Below, piece after piece: positions 1 through 13,006 of a stretch of 64,000 nucleotides of DNA (position 1 is its first letter; each line of letters opens with the position of its first letter). Made by a program: the position numbers and the translations under genes. A model generated the notes under the pieces. It ran no database searches. It saw nothing but the letters and a program-made list of their open reading frames with translations, and was not told the origin of the DNA. The DNA is from Climacium dendroides (lineage: Eukaryota > Streptophyta > Bryopsida > Hypnales > Climaciaceae): contig OX467082.1 of assembly GCA_950106755.1 (NCBI GenBank), forward strand, positions 32,736,001 to 32,800,000, written 5' to 3'.

Positions 1-2690
1 ATTAGTCAATAGATCAAAAGGTTCTCCATAACCCATAAATGCTCAAGGCAAATTTTTTTGGTATTAACTCATTTTTGAAATTAAATGAAATCTTACTACA
101 ATAGTATTTTTGGTCCCTTTTTTGTTTCTAGAATAACCTTCAAAGTCTATTTAATCCTTTAGTGACCGGTTGACCAAATTTTGGTTGTTTGGGGGATTCA
201 TGAGGGTTTTGTACCTTGGATTCACCTAATTTGAGAAAGCACTGAAAGTAACGGAAATCGAGCATCTTCATGCGCTCCTTGTGAAACAAATTGCATGGCA
301 ATCAGAGCTATAATGTACTAGTTGCATGAGTTCAAACAAATTAGGAGGGGCCTGTACTATTGAATGAATATAAAGAAATACGAATTTTGTGCAAAGGATG
401 TGAGAGAATACGAAGGATTGGAAGATCTCAGGGGTGTCTACAAGGACTATTGGACATAGAGAACGCGCCAGCTTGTTTCTATAATGAATGTCATGTGGAG
501 CAACTTCTTGGTTACGTTGCTTTTTGGTAGGACAAGGCCCAACAGCCACATCAACAGAGCACTGAGTCGTTGAGAGGCTGGAGAGGTATTTGAAGCTTGT
601 AACTATCTATAGGGGTGGGGAAAAGTTTGCGGGGAGGGCAATGTCCTATAGGTGGGGCGCGAAGGTTGGAGTGTGTGAGGGTTGTATGTTGCACCTTCAT
701 ATTGATGTACATTGGATGATTTTAGAATTGGTATGCTATTGTCTCATTCCCACACAGCTTCATCACTAGAGCAAGATGGAAACAGGAGTGGGCTTCAAGG
801 ATCATTGTAGTAGGTGGAAGACAAGGAATTGGTTCCAACACTCATCAATACCAATAGTGGGAGAGACGGGTAGTAAAGGCGTGGCAACACCGTGGTGCAC
901 CCGACCGATCATCGTAAGGAATTAGAATGCATCATGGCAAATAAATCAGCTCACGCGAAGAGAATGCTGTTGGATATAAGAGGAGGTGACTTACTACAGA
1001 GAACTGGCCGGACCTGCTTGAAGTGGCTACTTGTGATGCGCAAGCCATCTAAATATTGCTAGACTTTGGAAATAAAAGGAGAGTGGCTGGCAGGAATTTG
1101 CACATTCTTCTCACTTTACTTCATTGGGACTATACGTTGTCATTATTGATTCCTCAAGGTGTTTAGGGATTTGAAGACTTGGGAATTGTTACCAATTGAC
1201 AACTTTGCTTCTTATTTCACAAACACTTGGCAATTGTGCTTGGATGGATGTTGTGACAAGAAGGAGATCCCGAAAGCATTTCTACTGAATTTAATGACGT
1301 GTTACAATCAAGAGTGTACCCTGGAGTGTGATCCAAATTTACAAAAGGAGAATGCAATGAATTTCTAGCTCACTGACAAAGACCCTCAACAAAAGCTTAG
1401 CAAAGTGCACCATGGTGCGTTAGCGGTAGTTGTGATGTCCTCAATAAGATTATCTCTTAGTTGTGTCCTTTAGACAAGGAATGTAAGAAGGGATAGCGTA
1501 TCATAAATTGAAGAAGAGGAGAATGGTAAGTAAGTAATTTTTCATAAAGCTCACACATGACAGAAGAAAAAATACACTCAGAGGACCAAATGTCCCTTGC
1601 CTACAACTCTAGAACTTTGCAACATTGTAGTTCACCAACTTGAAGATGATGTGACGGGCCTTTCCAATCGAGGACTACCCTACAATTAAGCCCCTCCTCG
1701 CCCTCAATTAAAGCGCAGATATCGAAAGAAGGTCATTGCAACCTCTTTTCCTATGGATAAGTCTTTGTCTACAGACAGAGGTCGCGAGAGAAGACAAAGG
1801 GAGGAAGGTCAAGGGTCACACTTTGAGGGTCAATGCAACAAACGGCCTTCTTTTGCAATGTTGTCACCGGATAAAGTTGTACCTAGACCATCTATCCTCT
1901 TCACCCCATCGGAGACGAGGTCATGGGGTCGTGGTATGAAGCTTGCAATAACTAATTCCTAAAATATCTCCTGCGTTCTTTTCGAAGGTGGCCTGCCAAT
2001 GGAAGACATTGACTACGATCAACAATTGGAGAAGGAGGTAGCTATGGACAACCCCAGTTCCAACGAGACCAACTTTATCAGAGATGCGTGATGCCCCATC
2101 CCAATTGTCGAAGATGTCCAAAGCAACTTTGTGTGAATTCCTCTAGTTAGTATGCAATGGGGTGGAGAGTTGTTGGAGACTCCATGCGGAAAAGCACTCG
2201 GTCGAGTGATAAAGGAGTTGGAACCTATTGGGATCGAAAATTGACGCCTCTTGTGTGACTATTTCAATGTCTAAGCAGTCTTCGAGAAAGATTGTGACTT
2301 CCTACATGGTGCCTTGGGTGACCTTGACGAAGATAGCTTATTGTCTCTTGGCACTAACCACCGAGTAAGCCTCGATTGGGAGCTTTTGTAATGTCGTTTT
2401 TGTCATGCCTTCTAGTAATCATGAGTCACATAGTTTTATTCAGAATCAGCCTGGTTGCATTCCATTCAATCAATTAATAGATTGCAATCCATTCAGTCGA
2501 TCATAGGTTCAATGCATGGTTGACCTCAGGGACGTAGTGGTGCTGGACGTGTATAGTTAGTACTTGAATGCAGTTTCAGGATTCTTCTTATGTGCAGATC
2601 ATTTGAACGGATTGCCTTGTAGTTAGATGGGACTGGTTGCTGGACAATATCATCTAGTGTTTAGTGGACTCATGCAGTCATGGAAAGTTT
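1..2690. other. Unrecognised, moderately GC-rich stretch
   Basis: No intact gene is recognised. The base composition (about 560-2,460) is richer in G+C than the AT-rich repeat land further right, and several short plus-strand frames (1,159-1,368; 1,736-1,962) look like decayed coding sequence. Stops interrupt every frame and no domain is visible. It could be the upstream part of the piggyBac relic that follows, or an older unrelated element. Confidence 0.4.
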
Positions 2691-2736
2691 ATCATTGCTT
2701 TTGTGCTAGTTCATGTATACTATTAGTTTTATGAAA

Positions 2737-2835
2737 GAAGGCATGAGTTGTAAGTGTTTTGGTCTTCAAGAAGGCATGAGTTGTAAGTGTTTTGGTCTTC
2801 AAGAAGGCATGAGTTGTAAGTGTTTTGGTCTTCAA
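2737..2835 (+). repeat. Three tandem copies of a 33-bp unit
   Basis: Three identical 33-bp units lie at 2,737-2,769, 2,770-2,802 and 2,803-2,835, each starting GAAGGCATGAG and ending GGTCTTCAA. The unit length is a multiple of three, so the repeat keeps frame through an 11-residue peptide unit. It sits immediately before the first recognisable piggyBac-related frame. Confidence 0.9.
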
Positions 2836-4454
2836 TGGATCATCTAATGAAGGAGTGCAACGGTTAGAAGACACTCCTATGACTTTACTTGGAGAGCTCG
2901 GTGTGTATATAGAAGGACCACAACTTGAGTATGAAGACTTCTTGACAAAGTACAATAAAGCCAATTGGCACTTTTACCAAGGCATTTGTTCATTGGCCCT
3001 ACTCTTGGTCCAATAGAGTAGTTGGGCAAAATATAATGCAAGATTGTAATTGAAAGCAATGCGTATGCAGATTACATTGATCCCCAATCTAGAAAGAAGA
3101 AAGGAGGTGACCCCCCAATAGCTCCTATCACATTGGTGGAGATCGACAATTTTGTGGCATTGTGGTCTCTATGGGAATCAAGAAGCAATCCAACATCAAA
3201 GACTATTGGCGACGGGTTGGAAGTTTCCTTCATTGCAATGATATTGTCCAAACAATGAGCTAGTTCTAATTCCTGTATATTCTTCGGTGTTTGCATATGG
3301 TACCAAAAGGTTCCTACATTACTGATAGGAAAAATCCAGCATTTGATCCTATTGGAAAGTGTTGCTGGATCCTAGATGTAGTGACAGCTAATTTGAAGGC
3401 GTTGTAGAATCTTGGCCCATATGTTAACATCAACGAGTGTATGGTGGCATACAATAGGAAGTATTGTTCATTCAAACAATATTTGCCACTAAAACATGTC
3501 ACACATGGCATCAAACTATGGATCCTTGTCGATAGCATCACAAAGTTCATCTGGAATATGGAGGTGTATGTGGGAGCTAAAAACGAACGATGACTTGGAC
3601 ACCTAGAGCCTAGCTCCATAGGCATGGGCACTGCAATCATCACTCGCTTAATAACTAGTAGGGAGGGGAAGTTCTATCGAGTTGCAATGGACAACTACTT
3701 TTCATCCATGAAGTTGTTCGACAACTTGTTGGAGCATGGCTTTTATGCGATTGGGACAACACAGTCAAACTACAAGGGCTTCCCGACCTCTTTGAATGTT
3801 ATAGGGAAAGAATGTCAGGGGACATTGCAGACTCAAGTGCATTATGATCACAAAATGGTTGCTATTGATTGGTAAGACACCAAAAGAGTGCACTTCCTGT
3901 CAATAGCTGAAGATCCTATGGTGCTCGGTAGAATTTTTGTACAGTAGAACAAGGGTGCACAATGACTATCAATATCGACTTCTCCAATCCAAGTTGAATA
4001 TTTCCAGCACATGCGGGGCGTGGATGTCAGTGACTAGCTCCGAGGCTCATATTCAATGCAACTGGCCACCAAAAAGTGGTGGCACCGTATTTATTTCTTT
4101 TCCATAGATACAGCCTTGACGGATGTTTTTGTCATCTATCAGGAAGGAGGAGCTACTCGTCGTGAACGTTAAAAAACCCACCTTGATTTTCAATTGAACA
4201 TTGCTTATACCTTTATGGGCCTTCTTGTTCTAGTAAGCCGCGATGGCTTTGTGGCTTGGCAACCACGACGAGCTCAGAGCCATGTTCCATGGCCTCCTAT
4301 TGGAGACAATGTTCACATACCCCATCTCACAACGTTACACCGAGTCTGCTATGTCTATCGGAAGTACACCCTATATGTATACAATTGGTGTAGTGATATC
4401 AGGCTTTGCTTTGGCAACTGCTTCTCTAATTATTATTGTGCACCTTTAGTATAA
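2825..4454 (+). pseudogene. piggyBac-type (DDE_Tnp_1_7) transposase, decayed
   Basis: piggyBac transposases cut and paste DNA at TTAA sites. The plus-strand frames here follow the family in order. At about 3,421-3,590 there is a block with the INECMVAYNRKYCSFKQYLP and HGIKLWIL motifs. At 3,624-3,875 comes the segment with MDNYFSS and YKGFP, then IDW-stop-DTKRVHFLS. At 3,990-4,150 follow MRGVDVSD and KKWWHRIYFFSID. At 4,330-4,454 there is a cysteine-rich tail (CSDIRLCFGNCF) like the family's C-terminal zinc-binding region. The usual first catalytic Asp (IDE) reads Asn here, several in-frame stops are present, and two tail cysteines appear as Tyr, so it cannot work. Catalytic Asp two (MDNYF) and the W-x-D motif are still visible. 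The N-terminal end is not defined. The family call is strong; the start is uncertain. Confidence 0.85.
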
Positions 4455-5810
4455 ACGGACCGATTGTGGTTGTTCATTCAGTCATTTTTGAGGTCAGTGA
4501 AGTTGTGATTAGGTTGTTATAAAGTCTATCATCTATGTGATTGACATGTAAGTGAGTAGAGGTTGCCAATTGTTCATAGGAACTTTGTGTGCCACATAGT
4601 ATTGTCGTATTGATTGTCAATGCATGATTGATCCCAAAGTCTCAGTCCTAGTGAGTTACAACTAGTTTTCATGTATTGTTTGTTTGGCAAGCAGAGAAGG
4701 TGCTCAAGTTGATCACTCGTAGGATTTGTCGGAAACCAACTTCCTAGTGCCTTTAGATTGGAAGAGTGGTTGACCTCCATTAGTATTAGACATCACAACA
4801 AAGATTGTGCAGGTGGTCTTTGCGTAGGATGGATTTGTGTTTTCCGTTTCATGTCTAAATAATACTTGTGGTTAGGCTATTCAATGCATCTTATATTTCA
4901 GAAAAAAAATTTAAAAACCCCTCTGGCAGACTCTTCTCCGTTGTTTACTTTGTATGTTACGTTGTCTCTTTGTCTCGGTCATTGTTTGTCAATAGCCGCA
5001 ATGCCAGGCCTACTGCTAATATATGCGTGTCAAAACTCCTATTAGTATGCCTTGCCGCTCATTCGAAACAATTGTGTTTTATTTGTAGTCTAAAAAGCTA
5101 CCTTTGAGGGTCCTACTCTAGTGAGTGGGTGGATCAAATGGGAGCGTGGCTACTATAGGGAGCATAAGTAATTGCAATAATAGAGAAGGGCAATGCATGA
5201 GGTGGCTATGAGAGTTGTGCAAATTTCCAGAAAGATGACATGCCACCTATCACTACTTTGTAAAAGATGCAAACAAGCCTTTAGATCTGACAGTGAATTG
5301 CATCATGTACTACATTATAATACTACTGAGCGAATGAACCGAGTTGATTCTACTTTGCAGCCTTATTACTAGAGCACTAACCCATATTTACACAACACTC
5401 CTTGTATGCTTTGGCGGGGTGCTATCGGAAAACACATGAAATTTCCATTTCCACTCTGATTCTAGTAATTCTTGTACACAGAGACAAGCCAATATGGCGG
5501 CACTATAGCCCATGAGGTCCCACCGTTGTGTAGGCATATGCATCTCAAGATATGGGTGAATTAGACTAATTCTTTGCTCCATAGTTCCGGTTGCCGCACT
5601 TGTGGCATCAATCTTTGCGCATGACTCATGTGAAACTACAAAGTAGAATTGCCCTTTTTTTCTGTGCAACCATATTGGCAAGGCCTTGTAGCCATATTTT
5701 GCACGGTTCAATCGGATCTTTCTTACTCTAAACTTCCTCATCACCACTGCATTCAAATCGTATAGGCTCATATTGCATTGCCCCTCAGATTGACCACGGT
5801 TACTGAAGGG
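4455..5810. other. Unrecognised stretch with one 127-codon ORF
   Basis: A minus-strand ATG-initiated ORF of 127 codons lies at 5,388-5,771. It encodes a basic N-terminal half (RKFRVRKIRLNR) and no motif I recognise. The rest has no open frame of note. The ORF could be a remnant of an element or chance; no promoter or splice evidence supports it as a gene. Confidence 0.35.
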
Positions 5811-6755
5811 TTAACCCCTAAGGTTGCTTGAGTATGTTTTTTCCAAAAACGCTCGAAAACTACCATTTCTAGTACAAGTACCAAACTTTAGAAAAAAAAC
5901 ACATTTTTGAACACATATAACCTTAGGATCTTAAAGTAAGTTGGTTTGAAAAGATATAAAAAAAATTCAAAAATTTTCACTATGTAGATTGCAAGATATG
6001 AGCTTTCAAGTTTACATGAATCCTTTTGGGGACCATGCAAAAACCCAAGTACTTGCACTTCATAAGCTCAAATTTGTACAAAAAATGTTCAAATGGTGGT
6101 GCTTCTTTGTATTCATTCTTCAAAGAAAGTTGACTACATGCTTGAAAATTTTTAGATCATTTGGAATTGTACAACATACAAAAAAATAATAAGTAGAAAA
6201 TGATTGAAAATACTAAATTGTTAAGAATTTAGTGATGGAATTTTAAAATGCCAATCTCAAAGGTTGTAATGTTGTAATAAATTCTATTAATGTTTTAAAG
6301 ATTTTAAACAATCTACATCCTATATTTTTTTTTCAAAAAATCTTGAAAATTAAGTAAAATAAAGGACTCCAAGTTTATTTTTGAATAGAGAATTCATAAT
6401 TGCCAACAAATTGAAACTCCTCATAAATTTTGATTCATTGATCAAAATGGAATGATTCAAAGTTGTCTATGTACATATAAATATTTAGAAGCCAATTTCA
6501 AATTTTGGTTTACAAAAAAAGTGATTTTTTAAGATTTTTTCAAACTGCCTAAATGGGAAAAAAAACTATACATTATACAATAACTTTTTAAACATAAAAT
6601 CAAAAGTTATGAAAATTGTTGGGCCTTAAAAAAAAAACTTGTCCTCATGTTGTGTAAATATTTCAAAAAATAAAAATAAAAATTACATTTATTGTGAATT
6701 GCCCAAAATTGTTATATTGCCAAAAAAAAATGTTGTTTGGTCCTTCAGGGGTTAA
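5811..6755. mobile_element. Non-autonomous piggyBac-like element, copy A (TTAA-flanked)
   Basis: TTAA stands at both ends (5,811-5,814 and 6,752-6,755). The left end reads TTAA-CCCCTAAGG and the right end CCTTCAGGGG-TTAA, giving a short terminal inverted repeat that begins CCCCT. The ~945-bp interior is AT-rich and has no transposase. Its left part matches the start of the 63,252 copy, and about 6,360-6,480 matches, in reverse complement, about 53,640-53,760 of the 53,382 copy. TTAA duplication with CCC ends is the piggyBac signature; that a piggyBac transposase moved this family is an inference. Confidence 0.75.
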
Positions 6756-6873
6756 AGCAACTAAAATCTAATTTTGAAAAAAAAAATTATGATTTTCTAT
6801 TGAAGATTTTGTACAACAATGTTCACCATTGCAAATCTTGATTTCTCAATACTAGAAATGAGCCTCAAATGTA

Positions 6874-7735
6874 GTTAAATACAATAATCTTACAAACTCT
6901 CTATTTCTACCATTCAAAGATTTTTGCATAATACAAAAAAGATTTGAAATTTTTCATCTTGTATAATTAACACTAAGTTCTCATGCAAATCATAATCAAT
7001 CTAACCAAATTTTAGTTAAAAAAAAAGCTAAACTAAATTTTCGATGAATTTCTTAAGTCAATTCTCATGGATTTATAATATTTAATTGCAAACAATTAAT
7101 GATGAATTTTTCTTAGTTTGATTGTATAGATATGTAGAAAACATCCATGCATAGAAATTTTGTATTAAAAACATCGCATTAAATTTTAAAAAAATTTGAT
7201 CTATGAAGAACCAATATGAAGTATTGTATGATTAAACTTTATAAAATAAACATCTATAGATTAGTTAACTAGATTTTAGCAAAGTAATTGTACCATCATG
7301 CTCAAATTTACAAAATTGGTTAATATTCAGAGGCAAATAGAAAAATCTAATTATAATATAGAGATATCTATTTTACAAAATTTAGGTGTTGTCACCCCAA
7401 TATCAAAATCTCTATAAAAAGAGTTGTGAAAACTTTTTTGGAGATGCTTGTTAAAGGGAAGATGTGTGTATGAATGATTTCTACATATTTCCACAATTGA
7501 ATTCAAAAAATTCATCGCCAATATTTTTCAATGAATTATCATGTATAATCATGAAAATTAAATTAAAAAATCTATCAAAAATAGAATTTTGATTTTGGTA
7601 TACTTGATTGGGATTGCATAAGGATGCAATGATAATTATGCTTACTAAAATATACCATTTATAATCCACATTGTACAAAATTCTTTGGATGGCTCAAATA
7701 GGCAATTTATAAGGTTATTGTACCCAACTTATATT
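6874..7735. repeat. Large foldback element, family FB-1, copy 1
   Basis: The two ends are imperfect inverted copies. The left end reads TACAATAATCTTACAAACT followed by CCATTCAAAGATTTTTGC. The right end at about 7,675-7,730 is its reverse complement with scattered changes (CTTTGGATGGCTC ... AAGGTTATTGTA). Two related elements lie at 58,672-59,555 and 59,560-60,050. No coding capacity is evident; an old MITE or foldback transposon is likely. Confidence 0.6.
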
Positions 7736-8615
7736 GGATCTTGAGAGGGAAAACACATTGGAAATTCATTTAAAAAGATTATAAATCAATTATAGTTAAG
7801 TATATTATGTCCTTTAGCCTCATAATTCTTTCATGACTTCAATTATAAATTTGACATGTAAAAAAAAGATTGAAATACTCTTAATCATATATATTCACAA
7901 TTTTTACATCAAACATTATAATCTATAAATCCATAAGTAATATTGTTGTGTTTTCTTTTCCTATGTGATCTATAATATGTCTAGTTTGAATTTGCACAAC
8001 TACAATTTCTTTTTTGATAAAACCAATAAAAACATGAGCTTTTTGTTTAGTTTTGATCAAACTTTAAGAAGCTCAAAAAAGGTCTTGGGCTTTTAGTAAA
8101 GAAAGGATAATATCTTCCATGCGAAGTAGAGACTGAGTCAATTAACAAATAGGTGAAGTAATACTAAGCTACAATATTAGAGATTGATGTCAAAGATCAT
8201 CTTTCTATTACATTGAATAAGCTCACTAGGATGTCCAATCTAACATATAGATACATAATTTTGATATCTACAACAATGATACATTTTAATAGAATCTCAA
8301 AAGTATCTTAAACATTATTTTTTTTATTTCACTATGAAATTTAGTGTAGAGCAACCTATTGACAAATGGACTGGCTCACTTTTGTGGTGTAACTTCAAAA
8401 GAATGTCTAGTAGTTCATATATGAAAAAAATCTCATGGCCATTGAAATTAGATAAATAGACCCTATATGCTCCGACCTAAATTAGGAAAAAATTGAACCC
8501 ACAAAGAGGCCTTGAGTTTTCTTACTAATTTTTATACTAATTGAATGAATATGAAGATGGTCACATCCTCATTAGAACCACCACTTGGGGTGTGCTTCAT
8601 TCTTCATGATGGATC
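7736..8615. other. AT-rich, no gene seen
   Basis: Highly AT-rich with poly-A and poly-T runs. No coding frame, repeat boundary or RNA gene was recognised. Confidence 0.5.
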
Positions 8616-8619
8616 CATC

Positions 8620-8830
8620 ATGAGATTTATGAGATCATGGAGATGGCAAATTTTTGAATTCATTGTACAATTTATAGCCCAATTAGTGAGTTGAGAAGGT
8701 TCTTTCCACCTAAATTTATAAAATCGTGGAGATGGATTGGATAATGATGATGAATTTTTGAATTCATCATGCAATTCTTGGCCCAATTAGTGAGTTGAGA
8801 AAGCTCTTCCCACCCAAGCTTATGCATTAC
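8620..8830. repeat. Imperfect tandem duplication, ~104-bp offset
   Basis: Two diverged copies of a ~100-bp unit follow each other. AATTTTTGAATTCAT occurs near 8,648 and again near 8,752 (as GAATTTTTGAATTCATCATG), and CCCAATTAGTGAGTTGAGAA follows in both. Confidence 0.75.
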
Positions 8831-10670
8831 AAAGCGGCCTCTTTTGGGGTTCAATTTTTTCCTAATGAAGGTCATCAATAGAATTACACACAATACTATC
8901 CATTGAAAAGAGGTTGCACCTCCTAGTTTGTATTAGTTCCCCCTCCCCCTCTCTTGAAAAATCACAGGCCATTGATTTTTTTTTAAATGCTTCCCCTCCA
9001 AAATGTTGTCCATTTCTCCTAAAATCACAAGTCGTTGATTGTTGTGAGATTTAATCTGAGCCATCAAAATATGAATCCAAAATACGGTACCAAATATGGA
9101 TATGGGTATAAATACTATAAATTGGAGATGGATACAAATGAATATTGGAGACGGATATAGATATGGGAGCAAATATAAATACGGATACGAATATAGATAT
9201 AGAATACAAATACAAGATACATTTTTAGTATTGATTTGTCCCATATTGATTGTCCCACAATATGGGTTCTTCAAATTACAAATAGGGGGGAGGGGGGGGA
9301 GGGGAGGGAAGAGAGGGAATTAATCAATAAATAAATATTTTGAAACCAGGGGGAGGGGATTGTTGAAAAAAAATTAATTAAATTTTTTTTTGGGTGCATT
9401 GTGACACAATGTCACACAACAATGCACCCCAAAGAAGTAGTCACTACCTATAATCACAATGTAGATGATTTTTCTTGAAAATATGGGATGACTTCATTAT
9501 GATGTTGTATATTTTTTTTTAACCATTGTTTCAATGTGTATAAAGGAATACTAGGTATGATTAACAATTGTAACAACTATTAAATTAATTAGTATTTCAT
9601 GGGAGTAACACTAACTCATACTAATTAGGAAATAATACAAATTTGCGAAGCACAAAAGTTTGGTAAACCATAGTCTTTTAAACAAAATCAATATAATGTA
9701 GTTTACATTATCTTCATATTATTTATCACATAATGTGATTGGCATCCAATTTTCATCTACATTCATTTGTTTTCATTTGTATTGATCTATTTTTTTTGTT
9801 TTGGATGTCAACTTGGGTAGGGGGAGTAGAGCATCCTTTTCTTTTTTCTTTTCATAATTCTTCCAAAATTAAGACTCTCTTCAAATTTTAACTTATTAAA
9901 GCTTACTTGCAAAGAAAAATCGATTATTGTAAGGTTCTAAAGCTTGGCAATGCTACATTGTCAAAAGCTTAGGCAATCTTGAAAAAAACATTTTGGCCTA
10001 CTTTGTAAGGTTGTTTTTTATACACATTATCCTCACTGACCACAATTTTTTTTATATGTAACCCTAATACTAGTCAAAGATAAGATTCTATGATTACAAA
10101 ATTTGAAAAATGATTAAAAGTTGCTTAGTTTTTTTTATTAAAGTTTTTTTTTTTGTCTATTTTGGGAATATTTTCAAATTTTTGATACAAAGATCTTTGG
10201 GAATCAATTTAAAAAAAAATAGCCAATGCTATAGATGCTTGCTTTCAATGATGAATATTTGCTTTAAGTGAAAATTGAGTCTTTTTTAAAAGTTCAATGA
10301 ATAGTATCATTTAGATGCTTTTATGCCAAGGCCTAAAAAAGAGACCATTTTTATCTTTGTTAACTTCACTTAGTATTAGTTTTGAGAGCATTTTTAGAAT
10401 ATTTTGATATATGAAGGATGTAATAGAAATATCTATTTTGTAAATATGAGTTTCATGAAGAATTGGATATTCTTTTATTAATTTGGAGCCATGAACAAGT
10501 TCAATCGTTAATTTTGGAAAGTGTCTTTAAAAGCAAGGAAACTTGCTCAAATTGTTTCTTCACTTTTTGAACCTTCTTTATACACCTATTGGCCTACTAA
10601 ACTCATATTTCTCAGGTAACTAACCTTGTATATGCCATGTGACTATTCATGGGTATTGTTGGGGTTGTGC
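8831..10670. other. AT-rich stretch with simple repeats
   Basis: No gene is seen. About 9,087-9,215 is a degenerate repeat of GGATATGG/GGATACGAATAT-like hexamers. About 9,281-9,312 is a run of G tracts separated by single A residues. The rest is AT-rich sequence without recognisable structure. Confidence 0.5.
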
Positions 10671-11515
10671 AAGTGACAATTTCAAAATGACTTGAAGGCA
10701 ATAAAAGGGTCTTGTACCTTTTGGGTGTAAAATAATCAATAAATGAGGCCACATTTTAGTTTCTTCAATAGATTTGGAAAATTGAATAGTGACCATATTT
10801 ACAAGGCCGGTCTTTGCTTTTGAATCAAATGTAGGGCCCAAAGGATATGGTTATTCAACTTTGCACACATCTACGGTTGTATTCTTGTCTCCAAGGCTAG
10901 TATGGAGATGAATTGTAAAGAACCCACAATAGTGGCCTGCAAGAGCAAGGTTGTTGATCTTAGTCAATTTCATGAAGAGGGAATCTGTGACCAAGACCAA
11001 TGCTACAACCAAATAGATATTTTTTCAATAATATCAATTCTTTCTACATTATATTCCATGAATTCCACAAATCCAAATTCAAGATAGGACCATGGGCACA
11101 AAAGAATGATAATGCATTTTAGAGGGATACAAGTGACAATTTTGAAGTGACTTGAAGATGATAATAGGATCTTGTACCTTTTGGGTGTAAACCAATCAAT
11201 GAAAGAGGCCACATTATGGTGTCTTCAATGGATTTAGAAAAGTGAACAATAGGATATTCACAAGGTCGGTCGTTATTCAACTGTGCAACTGTCATTCATG
11301 TCTCCAAGGCTAGCATGGAAATGAGTGTTAAAGAACTTTAAGTAGTGGCTTGCAAGAGTAAGGTTGTTAGTGTTAGTACTATGAGGAGGACCCGTGACTA
11401 AGACCAATACTGCAATCAAGTAGATAGTCATCCAATAATATTAATTCTTTCTACGTTACCCTTTGCAAATTCCACAAATCAAGGATCAAGATAGGACCGT
11501 GACTTTGAATAGTGA
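10671..11515. repeat. Imperfect ~460-bp tandem duplication
   Basis: The sequence from about 10,675 (AAGTGACAATTTCAAAATGA) is repeated from about 11,135 (AAGTGACAATTTTGAAGTGA), offset 460 bp. Shared landmarks include TCTTGTACCTTTTGGGTGTA, TGTCTCCAAGGCTAG and AATTCCACAAATC. The copies differ by many substitutions and indels, so the duplication is old. No reading frame is preserved. Confidence 0.8.
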
Positions 11516-13006
11516 AATAGCATTGGGGCATGGTGACAATCCACTTGCCTTGCAACTTCTCATATATAGGTAACTTTGTTGGTTTACTATGTCAACCTTG
11601 ATTGAGGAGTCCCTTAAGGTCTCAATATTGAGGCATTTGAAGGATATTTTTGTGAAATGGTAAGATAATTCGGGTAGTAGAGCGACCATAATTATGTTAG
11701 TTTTGGGGTGACCTAGTCACAGCAAGGCAACACACTTCAAAAGTTCATAACAAATTCATACTTTGTCAGAACGATAAACTTTCAATTTGGTATTACATTT
11801 GCTCACACATTCCCATCTGTGAAGGAAAAAAATAAAATTAAACTTGGTTTCCACCACATCAAGGTGACAAGCAAGGTCAGCTAGCATGAATAAAAGGGGG
11901 ATGTGAATAAAAATGAACTGCAGATCTCATAAAATTCACCAAAATTGACATTTTCATTTTGCTAAAACCACACGCCACTGAAGCCCAGTCTCCAAGGATC
12001 TCAAGCTAGGTACCAAGATTGCCATGGATACACATCAAGAAAATTCATGAGGAACAGAAACATCACCACTTTCAAAATCGATTGAAGATGTCTGCATCAA
12101 AGAGGTTGTCTTCAGTTTCAAGGTAAGTTCCTTATTTCTCAGAACTGATGGTTCTGAAGTTGCTTTCGAAGACGAATTCACAGGACTGAATCAAACAACA
12201 CAATTGTGACGGGATAATAAAATCAAATATAGAGATCCCTGGTTTATTTCCATCTAAATATCAAAGTCCTTCCTGCCAAGCCTGCACAATCTGAAATGAC
12301 GGTAAAAAAGGAATTTAATTATAATTTGCGGTTAGCACCCCCGTCTCTTGACTAATCTCAACTTACCAATTCCACGGATGTCATCTGAAGTCAATTGATT
12401 ATCAAACAAGGTAAGTTGGAGGATATCCTAACCATTAGCGACTTGGTCCCATTTCCTACGCCGATCCCAGTTACCAACAGCAAATCATCTCAGATAACCA
12501 GACACTTCGTTGGATTTATAACCCACTACTGTATACATCACCCCGACGATACATCCCTGGCTCTATAGAGAGCTCAAAAATCACACTGCTATAGATGATA
12601 AAAAGCTTAAAATGATGGAAATAGTATACTCTCATAATTGAGGAAGGGTAATTTAACACCCCAATGCCCCATTTTGATAAGCACTTCAACAAACGATCAT
12701 ACAGGTCCAACACACTGGGTATCAAACAGGGACAGACATGAAGAGTGCATGACGATATTGCATTTCCAATTTTCACTTGCACAGGGCTGTAATTTTGCTT
12801 ACTTTCAGTCCCATGGCAGCTAAAAGGACAGCTGACTCAAGTCTCGTGGGGCTTGAGCTGTTGAAACAAAATGAGGGCAAGACTGTAGTCTGTATGTCCC
12901 CACACTTGCTTTGAGATCTCAACGTAGAAAAGCATTAGAAAATTTCAACATCCTTGCTAATCACCGTCAACTGCTGTGAAGAAAAAACCTGATGACCAAA
13001 TCAACA
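11516..13006. other. 3' flank of the helicase gene, no other gene seen
   Basis: This lies downstream of the minus-strand helicase gene. The last few hundred bases (about 12,600-13,006) are less AT-rich and probably include its 3' UTR, but no polyadenylation site can be fixed by eye. Nothing else was recognised. Confidence 0.4.

Noticed and set aside
5388..5771. 127-codon minus-strand ORF as a gene
   Set aside because: It has an ATG and no internal stop, but no recognised motif, promoter, splice evidence or homologue; reported only within an unrecognised stretch.
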